Below the pieces are notes generated by a model. It was not told the DNA's origin. It ran no database searches and saw only the letters and a list, made by a program, of their open reading frames with translations. The translations under genes were made by a program, and so were the position numbers. From Ptiloglossa arizonensis (Eukaryota; Arthropoda; Insecta; Hymenoptera; Colletidae), in contig NC_135055.1 of NCBI RefSeq assembly GCF_051014685.1, forward strand, positions 17,348,001 through 17,412,000: 64,000 nt of DNA, given 5' to 3'. Positions 1 through 10,945 of this stretch are shown here, piece by piece (position 1 is the stretch's first letter; each line of letters begins with the position of its first letter).

Positions 1-821
1 CGTAATCCTGACGAATAGTGCGGTGAACTTTTTCAAAACTTCTGTTTGCGCTCAAACGTGTCGTGTTGAAATTTGAATTCCATTTAAAGGCGTTCTATTC
101 AGTTCTTCGAAGCGACGAAAAAAGGTCATACAGACACGTGCCTTGTTCGATCTCGTTCACAAGTTGGAACCATTTTTTGATTTCGGTAGCGTGCAACTGC
201 TTACGAAAACGAGCAGTGCAGAGGAGAATGTTCGTTACTTAAAAATAGAATTTGAGTGTCTCCATTTGTAGGTGACGACTCTACGTGTTATCCAACGTTA
301 TGTATAAACGTTTGGTAAAAATTAGTTACATCGGTTCGGTTCGTGACGAAGAAAATATAAATAGGTGTATCTTTGGAACAGGACCGATAGAGCACACGTT
401 TGTGTAAACTTTTTTCATTGTTTCGGTGTCCCCAATTTATCCCACGGAGTTCTGGGTTCCATGTATCACGGTGCATTTCGTATTTATATAATGTTTCTTG
501 TGCACAGCATCGTGGTAACGTGGACGACAGCTATGGACAGGGATTGATTTGGACTGGCGGCAACCCGAATGTCTTAAACGCGGTGATTAAATTGTCTCTA
601 CTTAAACTTGTAACGTTTGGTGGTCGATCGATTTCATGATTCAAATATCCAAGCGATTGGCAGATCTCTCTTATAGGTAGATCTCACTTGTTCGATCTCC
701 TTCGAGCGATGATTCGGACCCTCTTACCCGACACACCGCGTGTCCGCCACCAACGTTACCAATAATGTAATCGAACAAAGTTTTCAAGGTTCGTTACAGC
801 AGTCTCTTACCTTTTCCGCAG
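1..821. other. Left edge: intron or upstream sequence of the CUB gene
   Basis: I see no supported coding exon here. The first recognisable exon starts at 822 and encodes the middle of a CUB domain, so this stretch must hold an intron, and the exons giving the start of that domain lie further left or were not recognised. Short open frames around 365-640 have no splice context or family resemblance. Confidence 0.5.
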
Positions 822-3194
822 GAGAACAACTTCCCGCTTACCTCGTACAAGTACTGCGGCAGCACCTTGCCCCACGATTTCTACAGGTAGAGGATCCAGA
901 TTGTCCGTGGACCTTGATCGATACCGTATGCTATTGATTTCTTTCTTTCGGTGCAGTTACAATTCCGAAGTCCTGGTGGTGCTCAAAATGGACAGCAGCG
1001 GTCACAGAGGCTTCAATCTCGAATACGGTAAAGCGAGCTGCGATCGTAATCACACCGAGGAGCAGGGTCGAATACTGCACGAGGATATCTCGGATTGCTG
1101 GATCACGATCACAGCACCACCGAATCACACCATTGCTCTGTACTTCAACAAGTTCTTGCTCTACGATCCTGGAGAGTGCACGAAATCCTCGCTCCAGGCA
1201 AGTATCGTTCCCCTTTTTTCAACACACCCGGTAGATTGATTCGAACCAAAGTTCTTCGTTAGTTAATCGTACAGCGATGCATCCGAATTTTTACTCGTCT
1301 GACCATACACTCGCATTTCCACTTGTCTGCCCGTACACTCGCATTTCCACTTGTCCGACCGTACACTCCCGTTTCTACTTGCCCGACCATACATCGATAG
1401 AGGTATACAGTCCGATGAAGCAGACCGACAGAGCAGTACGAAAGGATACTTATGGTTCCATGTACTGTACAGAGTTCGAGAATCGATCTTCGAAAGGATT
1501 CGAGAATCGAAGACCTAGGTCCGAGCAAAAATTCACCGACATTGTCCACATTCCCTTTACAAACAGTACCACAATCTCCTAAATCTAAGAGTCATCTTTC
1601 CAGCTTCTAGCTATACCATCATGGTTACTCTGTTCTCAACGAGGGGATTGCGTTCGTCAGCCATCGAAGGTCTGAGACTGAGCAAACATTGTCCGACATT
1701 GTCCATATTCTCCTTACACGTGGTACTATATTCCTCTTAATCCAGAAAGTCATCTTCCAGCTTCCAGTCATAGAGTCAGGTGTTCTCTGTTAGTGGGCGA
1801 TGGAGGGATTGCGTTCTTCCGATAAATTGAAAGATGACAGGAAAAAGTGACGAGAAAATTAACGAATAAAAATTTACCGGTGAACGATACGATTGTAATT
1901 CTAAAAGAATACCAGTCTGCGGCTAGCTATCCTCTTTGCTACTTTTGTTCAGGTATACGATGGCAATTTCACTGACAATATGGTGGCGGTGGTCTGCGGC
2001 ATAGAAGTGCCGAGTCCGATTTTCAGTACTGGCAACAAGCTGAGTTTACACTCCTGGTCCGAATGGCATACAACCTACGAGTACTATGACATCACTTACA
2101 CGACTACAGACCAAGGTACGTAAACGTGTCTCCTGTGCGACTTACGTCCTGCTCGAACGTCCCCAAATCTCTGTGACGCGTCACAGTGAAGAATCGGGTA
2201 TGCCCAATTTTTCATGACAGATCTATTTTAGAAAATAAGTTAAACTGTTTTCCACTTAGGGGTACCTATAGAATCATTTTCAAATCTTACAAACGATTGA
2301 CGTTAAACATTGCTCGGTATCTAAAAATGTTCCAGATCGAATTAAAATCTAAGATCTTGATGCAATATTTTAATTCAGATTGGAATATTTTTATGCGCTG
2401 ATAAATATTCTAAGGTGTTCGATTCTCTTCGAATTACTGTACATGTATTCTAGTGAAAATGAAAGATTATGCAAACTGAGTAATCATATTACTCGGAAGA
2501 ATAATCAAACCGTGACAGAGTGTCTCTGCACCTGTAAACACCTGTTAATGTTGGCTTTAATCCTATTACAGCGTTGAGCTGACTGAAACTTAATATATAC
2601 TCCAATCACTGAGTAATATAAAAAAAACTTCTTCTATGTTAATAAATTGCGTCCCGCAGGTCGCGGTTGCGGTGGTCGAATATACAATTACGCGGGATCG
2701 TTCACGTCGCCTCTGTATCCGAACGAGTACCGTACCAACGCAGTTTGTACCTGGACCGTGTCTGTGCCAGTTGGTTTGAAGATCGTTTTAGACTTCGTTG
2801 TGTTCGACATTGGCACTAAAAACCACTGCGAAAATAAATCCAACATTCTGAAACTTTACAACATAGCACCGAACGAGGAAAGACTTCTGGCCAATACTTA
2901 CTGCGGAGGGGTAAGTTCATAGAAGAAATGAAAAAATTGAACAATCAAATAATCGAACCTGGGTCTCTTATAATAACGAGAAAATTTCCAAGTAATTGGT
3001 ACGCTAGAGACTTTTCCTCAAATTCGAAAATTTCATCTCGATACGAGCGAAACCTAATTCACCGATTTTTTTCCATTCAGGACGACCCGGCGCCGTTCGA
3101 ATCGATCAGTAACACGATCGTCGTAACGTACACATCGTCGATGAACAACGTCGGTACCGGTTGGTCCATCTTTTTCAAAGGGACACCTAATTGA
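822..3194 (+). CDS. CUB-domain secreted protein, 3' part (five exons)
   Basis: Exons 822-886, 957-1197, 1953-2115, 2660-2910 and 3081-3194 join in one frame (834 nt, 277 residues plus TGA). The product has the tail of one CUB domain (YCGS then SYNSEVLVVLKMDSS) and two complete CUB domains. Domain 2 carries its four cysteines in SCD, DCWI, GECT and VVCG, with the YDG motif of the family. Domain 3 has CGG, VCTW, NHC and YCGG, and the gene stops just after it at KGTPN, so the visible C-terminus has no membrane anchor. N-glycosylation sequons (NHT twice, NFT, NKS) fit an extracellular protein. CUB domains bind proteins or glycans in secreted and membrane proteins such as cubilin; the partner is unknown here. 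The intron after 1197 has a GC donor (CAG|GCAAGT), but the flanking exons join in phase into an uninterrupted domain. The 5' end of the gene is missing. Confidence 0.9.
1290..1400. repeat. 28-bp minisatellite, about 4 copies, in a CUB intron
   Basis: A unit reading roughly gaccatacactcgcatttc plus cacttgtc recurs at 1301, 1329, 1357 and 1385. It lies in the GC-AG intron 1198-1952. The open frames crossing it on both strands are translations of the repeat. Confidence 0.85.
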
Positions 3195-3417
3195 CGGTAA
3201 TTCACAGTATATATTTACACTCCAAAATGTACAAACACTTTACAGATAAATGGCGTACGATTCAATGGCGTATTTTCTTCCCGTAGTTAATCCAGAGAGA
3301 GGTGACACAGGACTGGCAACGTTACGAACGCCGACTCGTTGGGTAGAATGGTCGCTTGTAAATAAGAAGAGCAACGAAGTCACGCCAGTGTTTATAACTC
3401 GATGTAGGTAGACGTGA

Positions 3418-3423
3418 AATAAA
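3418..3423 (+). terminator. Probable poly(A) signal of the CUB gene
   Basis: AATAAA lies 224 bases after the CUB stop codon. The same hexamer is conserved at the matching place (5604-5609) in the downstream duplicate. No cleavage evidence is available. Confidence 0.5.
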
Positions 3424-3817
3424 TGAGATTTAATACAAACGCACGACGCGACATTGATTAGAGAACTTGTCACTGACTCCGCGTTGAAAACTTCAAAATG
3501 GTGTCTTTTAACATATACTATCGGTTTCGAAATGACATGGTAGGAATATATTCAAAAATCTCGCCCTACACGGGACATATGTACCGACCAGACACTCGCG
3601 TCTATACTTGTATGACAATACACGCGTAATTCTATTTGTCATAAAACTTTGACATAAAAAAAAATAGTAAATTATTGATCAGATTGTCGCATAGCGCAGT
3701 CATTTGCCTTTCAAACAAGCACAAGAGCAATAAAGGTGATTTTTAACGCAGTTATAACAATTTAACGAGACCCTTGTTGTTTCAATTCTCACCTTTGCTT
3801 CGTTACTTGAGGAAAGA

Positions 3818-4113
3818 TTGCCCCCGCCTACTGCCAAACAAGTAGAATTACCTCGTCCATGGTCAGACAAGTATAATTGCCCTGTCCATGACCAGATAAG
3901 TAGAATTGCCTCGTCCATTGCCAGACAAGAAGTATAACCCCTGCCACTGACCAGACAAGTAGTATGACCCCGTCCATAGTCAAACGAGTAGTATGCCCCC
4001 CGTCCATGGCCAGACAAGTAGTGTGGCACCGTCAATGGTCAGAGAAGTAGTGTGGCCCTCGTCCATGGTCAGACAAGAAGTGTAACAGCCGCCCATGACC
4101 GGACAAGTAGTAT
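3818..4113. repeat. About 30-bp minisatellite, about 10 copies
   Basis: Diverged units built on gtccatggtcagacaagtag run across this interval between the CUB gene and its decayed copy. The minus-strand open frame over it is periodic (SGRGYT, SDHGRG and similar) and is a by-product of the repeat, not a gene. Confidence 0.9.
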
Positions 4114-4593
4114 GATCCTAGCATACTATGATAATATTGCAATGATTCATTACAAAAGAAAACATTTTGTATTTCATTGTTATTTTCTCAATAATTTCGA
4201 TCGAACAAAACTTGAAATATTTATAAACTTTGTATTCATAAAATAATGAATTACAAATTAAAAATATTTCTGCGTTACGAACAAAGAATTGAAACGGAGA
4301 GTAACATTTATAATTTGTAACATCCGATGCTTGTCAGAATATATTGCATGAATTCCTTTTTCACATTGCACACAAATTAAATGCATTTTGGTGCATTTTT
4401 GGTGCTGCAGACCACGCATTGTCGCAAGTTACGTTGTGACAACTTTACTAAGCCAAATGTTTATTCACTCACAGACATTTTCAAAAATAATATTCGAAAT
4501 AAAATCTAACCGATTCGTTGCTTTATTCTTAACTCTTTCCTTGTAAATTATATACGCATTTAAAACCGTGCGGCTGATTATAAAATAAACCAA

Positions 4594-5770
4594 GCGCCAT
4601 ATCCGAACGAGTACCTTAACAAAGTTTGTACCTGCATCGTGTCTGTGCCACTTGCTCTGAAGGTTGTTTTAGACTGCGTTGTGTTCGACATTGATACTAA
4701 AAACCACTGCGAAAATAAATCCAACATTCTGAAATTTTACAACATAGCACCGAACGAGGAAAGACTTCTGGTCGATACTTACTGCGGAAGGGTAAGTTCA
4801 TAGAAGAAATGAAAAAATTGAACAATTAAATAATCGAACCTGCGTCTCTCGTAATAACGACAAAATTTCCAAGCATTTTCTACGCTCGAGACTTTTCCTC
4901 AAATTCTAAAATTTCATCTCAATACGAACGAAACCTAATTCACCGAATTTTTTCCATTCCGGACGATCCGTCACCGTCCGAATCGATCAGTAACACGATC
5001 GTCGTAACGTACACATCGTCGATAAACAACGTCGGTACCGGTTGGTCCATCAATTCCAAGGGGGTACCTAATTGACGGTAATTCGAAGAACGATTCGCAA
5101 AATATATTTACACTCCAAAGTGTGTAAACATTTTACAGATTAATGACACGTGGTTTAATCGCATATTTTCTCTCCTTGGTGTATTATTCTCCGTAGTGTA
5201 CGAACATTTTACAGATTAACGGCATATGATTCAATCACGTATTTTATTACCATAGTGTATTATTCGCCGAAGCGTACAAACATTTTACAGATTGATGGCG
5301 TGTGATTCAATCGCGTATTTTCTTTCTCCAGTGTATCGTTTTCCAAAGCGCGCGAACACTTTACAGGTTAATGATTCAATCGTGTATCTTCTTTCTCTAA
5401 TGTATTATTCTCCGAAGCGTGAAAACATTTTACAGATTAACGGCGTATGATTCAATTGCGTATTTTCTTTCCGTATTACACACCGCGATAGTTGACACAG
5501 GATAGTTCTACAAACCGCGATTCGTTGGGCAGAATGGTCGCTTGTAAGTAAAGAGCGCGACGGGGTCACGCCAGTGTTTATAACTCGATGTAGATAGAAG
5601 TGAAATAAATGAGTGAAATATTGATTCGAGGGCTTGTCCCTGACACCCCATTGATAACTCCAAAATTGTATCGTTCTTAACAGATAATATGATAAAATTG
5701 ACACTCAATGACTCGCGATCACAGTTTCGATGAAATGACAAGTTACGAACATATTCAAAGATCTCGTGTT
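4594..5770 (+). pseudogene. Partial tandem duplicate of the CUB gene 3' end, decayed
   Basis: This copies roughly 2708-3565: most of the penultimate CUB exon (to 4792, followed by an intact GTAAGT donor), the intron, the last exon (about 4962-5074, still ending CCTAATTGA) and the 3' flank including AATAAA at 5604-5609. The upstream part of the domain, with its first cysteine, is absent. The domain tryptophan in VCTW has become cysteine (VCTC). The acceptor that reads cattcag|GACGAC in the parent reads cattccggacgat here, so the AG is lost and the two exons can no longer be joined at the old site. The reading frames themselves are largely intact, suggesting a fairly young copy. Its 3' end runs to within about 20 bases of the stop codon of the opposite-strand lysine-rich gene. 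Confidence 0.9.
5095..5475. repeat. About 65-75 bp tandem repeat, 5 units, in the CUB duplicate
   Basis: Units of the type aacattttacagattaa followed by cgtattttctttctcc and gtgtattattctccgaagcg recur five times after the stop codon of the duplicate. The parent CUB gene has only one unit at the matching place (about 3225-3295), so the array expanded after or during duplication. Confidence 0.85.
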
Positions 5771-5787
5771 ACTCGGACGTTCGAATT

Positions 5788-7590
5788 TCACGCATTGTTG
5801 CACTCCTCGGCGTTTCCCTCGTTCAATTCCTCATTGGAGTCGGTCTCGCCCGCTTTCTTGCAACTTGTGTTCTCTTCTCGCTCCACCGCGAATTCCTGTC
5901 GTCCATTGGCCACGGTTTCTTCCTCCGCTTGTTCCTCCTGGGTTACCTCCCTCTTCTTCCTTTTCTTATCCTGTTTCTTGTCGCCCTTCTTCTTGTCCTT
6001 CTTCGTTTTCTTCGATTTGACCACCTCAGCTTCAGCTTCCACCGGTTCCTCCTCGACCTCCACCACAGTTTCCTTCTTCTTTTCCTTGAGCTGCTGCTTC
6101 TTCTTCTTGTCGTCCTTCGTTACTTTCTCAACCTTCTCAACCTTTACCGTTTCCGTATCGTCTTCCGACTCGCTCTGTCCTTCCACCTTTGACTTGTCCT
6201 TCAGCTTCTTGTCCTTTGTGGTCTTCTTGGAACCTTTCTGATGAGCTTCCTGAGACTCGATCGAATATTTAGACGGTTTCTTCTTGGACTTGTCTTTGGG
6301 CACCTCGTTGGACTTCTCGTTCAGGTTCACGTTTTCCTTTTCCTTCAGTTTCTTGTTCTTCGACTTCTGAACTTTCCCGGAGTCCTCGACACGCGCGTTT
6401 CTCTCCGGCGAGGCCTCGTCGGTCTTGCTCTCGGAAGAAGAGCTCCTTCTCTTCTTCGATTGCAACTTCTTGCCCTCGCCCTCCTTCGACTTTTCTTCCC
6501 TGAAACGAACGACACGGTGTGCCATTAAATCGTTACTATCGTCGCGGAACCAAAGTCCGCGTCGAAGATAAGACGACCGCGAAACGGTTGCGCAATTATT
6601 ATTTTATTCAGCCCAAACCGTTACGTTTGTACAAGGAACTTTCGTCGAAACACATTCTTCCATTATACCGACAATTTGTGGTTAAAATCGGTGAGATACC
6701 TTCGTGAACCAAGAAAATATAAATATTGTTTTGTTCGGAAAGGCATTTCGTTTTTTTTGAAACACGATTTTTTTTAGAGTGTATAAACATTTACACACAT
6801 TTCGTTTTTCATTACATTTCGTGTTTTTGATATTACATCATATTACATTCATATTACATTTCGTTTTTTTTTGAAACACGATTTTTTTAGAGTGTATAAA
6901 TATTTATAGACTCTAGAAAGAATCGTGTTTCGAAAAAACCAAATGACTTTCCGAACAACCCAATAACAACAAGGTACGCCCAATTTCGACACTTTCGATT
7001 CATTTCATCGATACGATACTTTCGGTGGACTGTATACATCGAGTATATTAATATCGACAATAATCCAGTCGTTGCTGTAAACAGCTCGATTGAATCGTTC
7101 GCGAGACCGAAACGAGGAAAAACTCGTGCTTACGATACCACGGTCTGTCATCAAGGACAAACTCAACCGAAACGATATTTATCCCCGTTTCGATAAACCA
7201 TCTTCACTCCCGAGTTCCCGATCCACGTATTTTATACTTACGCAGTTTCACGTTTCACCATCGGATACGAAACGAAGAAAAAATACATTTATTTCGTTCA
7301 CCAACGAAGTATCTTCCACTACCAATTGGGAAACCTGTGAAAAAATCATCGTCATCGTACAATATACATACTTATGGTACGCTACGTCTCTCTTCTTCTT
7401 GTTCCCTCCTCGAGTCTCCGCTTCCTTCCCCGGTTTCTTGGCGAACGCTTCAGTGGTCAGTACAGTGACCACCAGAAGAACGGTCAACAGCACGCAGATC
7501 CTGAGAAACGCGCAAAGGGATTAAACAGTGGTCAACTGGTAATTGAACAGTGCACGATCGATAGACGAATATGTTTGACTCTCACCGCAT
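5788..7590 (-). CDS. Secreted lysine/glutamate-rich protein (unknown family)
   Basis: Three exons on the minus strand, 7590-7586, 7500-7372 and 6499-5788, join in frame into 281 residues. Exon 1 supplies only ATGCG before a GTGAG donor; exon 2 begins after tttctcag; exon 3 begins after cgtttcag and supplies the last base of a split lysine codon. The N-terminus MRICVLLTVLLVVTVLTTEA followed by FA and KK is a typical signal peptide with likely cleavage after AFA. The mature chain is almost all charged and polar: K/E/D/S blocks such as KKKRD, SSSSES, KVEKVEKV, KKDKKKGDKKQDKKRKKRE and an acidic tail ending EECNNA. There are only two cysteines after the signal peptide and no folded domain I can name. 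It may be a secreted, disordered structural, cocoon, venom or matrix protein, or be dibasically processed; the sequence does not decide. A MITE sits in intron 2. The TATA and initiator at 7669-7704 support this start. Confidence 0.78.
6726..6963. mobile_element. Mariner-type MITE with internal duplication
   Basis: Terminal inverted repeats (left TTGTTTTGTTCGGAAAGGCA, right complement TTGGGTTGTTCGGAAAGTCA) are flanked by TA on both sides (6724-6725 and 6964-6965), as for Tc1/mariner insertions. There is no transposase. An inner segment (gaaacacgattttttttaga and following) occurs twice, near 6758 and 6871, so this copy is about 238 bp against 130 bp for its relative at 55941-56070. It lies in intron 2 of the lysine-rich gene. 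Confidence 0.85.
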
Positions 7591-7668
7591 TTTCGACGAT
7601 GTAAATCAGCGTTAAATAAACACGAGTCTCGCGCAACAAGTACGATCGAAAGCACGATCCGGCACAAC

Positions 7669-7704
7669 ACTGACTCCCGTTCGGTGGCCACCTTATATCT
7701 TATA
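7669..7704 (-). promoter_or_regulatory. TATA box and TCAGT initiator of the lysine-rich gene
   Basis: On the minus strand TATAAGATATAAGG (7704-7691) is followed by GAGTCAGTGTT. The initiator TCAGT has its A at 7671, 26-33 bases after the TATA motifs, the spacing of arthropod focused promoters. The predicted 5' leader is about 80 bases before the ATG at 7590. TATA promoters of this kind often drive tissue- or stage-specific genes (general knowledge). Confidence 0.65.
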
Positions 7705-10689
7705 CGTGGCTTCTCCGTTCGGTATCTCGATAAATACACGCGCGGTGAGCGTTTACGTGGCCCGATATCGGCGCCGATAGAGCCGCGGAATCGATCGCCA
7801 ATAGGATCACGATCTCACGAGTCAGCTTCGAGACGAGTTCGAAGTTCGGTCCTCCTGTTCCCAGACGAAACCGACCGACTCGCGACTCGTAACGACGAAA
7901 AACGTACGCGGTAACGAAATGCTGGAAATAGCAGGCCATCGTCCCCACTCGCGTATCTATTCTTCGATACGCCTACAGATTTTTATTTATTTTTTATTTA
8001 CCGTTGTTATTATTGCTACTTTTTTTATTGCAACGACTTCCGTTTTCCGAGCGAACGCATCGAGAGACGAGATATTTAGGTCGGTTCATATCTAATCTCC
8101 GCACTCGCGAGCTTTGACGTCAACGATCACTCCAATAGAAGTAGAATGTAACAAACATGCGACTATTCCGCGGATAATTTCCGAGAAGCCCTTTTCAACG
8201 GGCACGGGATGCGGTGGACTGGTTTCTGTGTTTTTCAGACAACGAGATGATACGTACGTGTTGCGCACAATGTATCTGTAATTCTCGTTTATCGAGATAT
8301 TGTTTCTTTTTTCTTTCACGAGTGCGCTCGATAGCGAGTGCTCGCAGGTGATCGTGAGCGATGACGTTTCGATTGATTTTGCACGATCGATTTCGCAACC
8401 GCGACAAATTTTGTAGAATTCGTCTCGCTTTTGCCTCGAGAGAATGGAATCGAAACACGTTTAGAGCTTAGACGATTGAAATTCTGTAAAATCTCTTTCG
8501 AGAAAATAGAAATGAAATTTCTTCGACATTTCGTTCGTTTTTGTCATTTTTCTACTCTCTCGACTAACATCGAATTAAACACGGTACGCAGGTATTCTTT
8601 GGCGATTGAAAAAACTATGTAATACTATGTAAAATATATACATTCGAAATTGGAAAACAACGTTTATCGGGTAATGATACATTACATACAATTCTCTGAA
8701 AAGATGGCATAAGTTGCCCAAATTTTAGGGCTGCCCTTTGAGTATCATTTTTCGAATAAAGGGTTGAAGATACTTGTATCGTCATGGGGGGTATGACGTT
8801 TCTCGAATTGCATGATTGTTTTCGCGACGAATACCACCGGCCGGCACTGTAAACAAATTTGGGCGCAACCGATTCAATCGTTGCCGCTGAGAATATCCAG
8901 AGAAACATGGCGGAAGTTGATATGCCACGGTTTGGAGAAACTCTATTCTCGGTGAATTTGTCACGAGTTCTCGCGTGTGGGAGTGCCAAGGTTGATCTTC
9001 TTGGAACCGTTGCATGTTATTTTTGAGAATTCGAAGGACAATTGGGAGAGAACGCTGTCTGCTGGAGACCTCATCTCGCGAATATACACGGTGCTCGAGT
9101 TCGATCCGAGAAACATTTTACGGAAAAATACGAAACCGATCGAACAGTTTCGATTGATTATCACTTTTAAATGGCATCGTGTGCCTTTAAGTGGCGTTGT
9201 GACTGAACGAAAGATAAAAATAACGAGCTGTATTAGTCACGATCGTTTTGAAGTCGTTTCATCATTCGATATTGTACTCTCGTAATATTACCGAAAGGAG
9301 TAGGGTAGCCTTCTGTCGCGAAAGAAAAGAATTTGAATGAATAATGGAATTAAACGATAAAGTATTTTTTTCGGAGTCCTCTTCGGTGATAATCAGAAAC
9401 AAGGTAACTTTAATCTAAAATAAAAATAAGAGAGGAGGGAGATGTGTAAGTATTATACATAGACAGAAAAACATATTTCGTAGAGAATTCCTGAAGAGGA
9501 GAGAATCGCATTTAAGATCGTGTACGTTTCGAATTTAAATAATTCAAACGAGCCTTAACTCTGGCGAATGCATCGGTAGTTGAACAATGTTCAACATCAT
9601 TCGATTCGTTGTGCAACGATAACTCGAACGAAATGTTCTCTGTTTTATATTATAAAAAAAAACTTTTACTTCGAACTTGCACTCTAAAGTTTCCCAAGAT
9701 ATCGCCGACTGCACAATGTATATTTCGAGTTACGGCTAGATGTAAACACCTTGTTTTGGTTACTTTATTTTGAGAACCGTATCATGATTTTATTACCGTT
9801 TCCTTGCGATAGTGGTCTATGAATTTCCAAAACATTCGAAACGTCGCTTATCGCGCGGCTCGCACGACGTGGCTCACTGATATCTATTCTTTGTGAAAAC
9901 CTGCAACAAATAGCGCCGCGATACCTTGGCAAGATAAATGAATTGCGCAAATTGATTTTTCTTATCCGTGATCGTTTATCGTTATTCGCCAGGTCATTTG
10001 CACCGCTTATCTTTCGATTGTTCTCCTATTCTCGAACAATTCGTGTTCGAATTTCATTGGTTGCGCGCACGATTTCAAGATATCTGCGCAATTAAAATTA
10101 AATAATCATTCGTGATGCAATGAATCGTACGGATTGATCGATTCGAGTCGTCGGAAAACGTTCAACGTGTAACAACGTTCTCGTGGCAATATTCGAAATG
10201 GAAATACATGTTTCTTTGTAAAAAAGATTTGCAGTTCGAAGGACAGTGAACTCGCCGAAGTTATATATAATCGTATATTTTTTATTTACATACATATCGT
10301 TATCAATAAACTGTACCATGGATTTCTTGGCGTTGAATCGATTTTGTTACAAAGTGGTGCGATTTACTTGGGGAAAAAAAAAGAAAAGAAAACAACCACC
10401 CGTGGTCCATCGATAGTTATCGAGTTGTCGATCAATAACGATTATCGAGATTTATGTTTGACCGGGGCGCTTTCGCGCGACCTTGGAGCCTGTCAACCGA
10501 ATCCTCGATTACAAACGCAATCCTTTCGAATTACAATTTCGGTCGATACTAATGGCGGAAGTGACGCGTGAACCACGAAGAACGTGGAACATGTACACGT
10601 AGACCGGTGGTATCGAACAGGTATATGTGGGCCTCAGACCCCCCAAAAAAGGGTCTAAAATTAACGTTAGAGATTTGATGAATTATTGA

Positions 10690-10945
10690 AATTTTACTCC
10701 GCAATATTCGGTGTCCCGAAATAATATTAGCCATTCGATAAATCGTTTAAATTTTAGTTCGCAATATTTAGTGTCCCAAAATAATATTAGCCATTCGACG
10801 AATCGTTTAAATTTTAGTTCGCAATATTTAGTGTCCCGAAACAATGTTAACGATTCGATAAATCATTTAAATTTTAGTGCACAATATTTAGTGTCTCACA
10901 ATAATGTTAGCGATACGATAAATCGTTTAAAGTTCACTTTACGTT
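10690..10945. repeat. 63-bp tandem repeat, 4 copies
   Basis: Units built on aatcgtttaaattttagttc, gcaatatttagtgtcccgaa and ataatattagccattcgat repeat four times with the last copy most diverged. Because 63 is divisible by three, one + frame stays open (10711-10965) and would encode 21-residue repeats with VSRNNISHSINRLNFSSQYL as the unit. No promoter, splice site or known domain supports coding. Confidence 0.9.

Noticed and set aside
5708..6528. Plus-strand frames of 177, 95 and 87 codons opposite the lysine-rich exon
   Set aside because: They are antisense to the K/E-rich coding exon; AAG/GAG-rich codons leave few stops on the complement, and the compositions (S/F/L-rich) mirror it.
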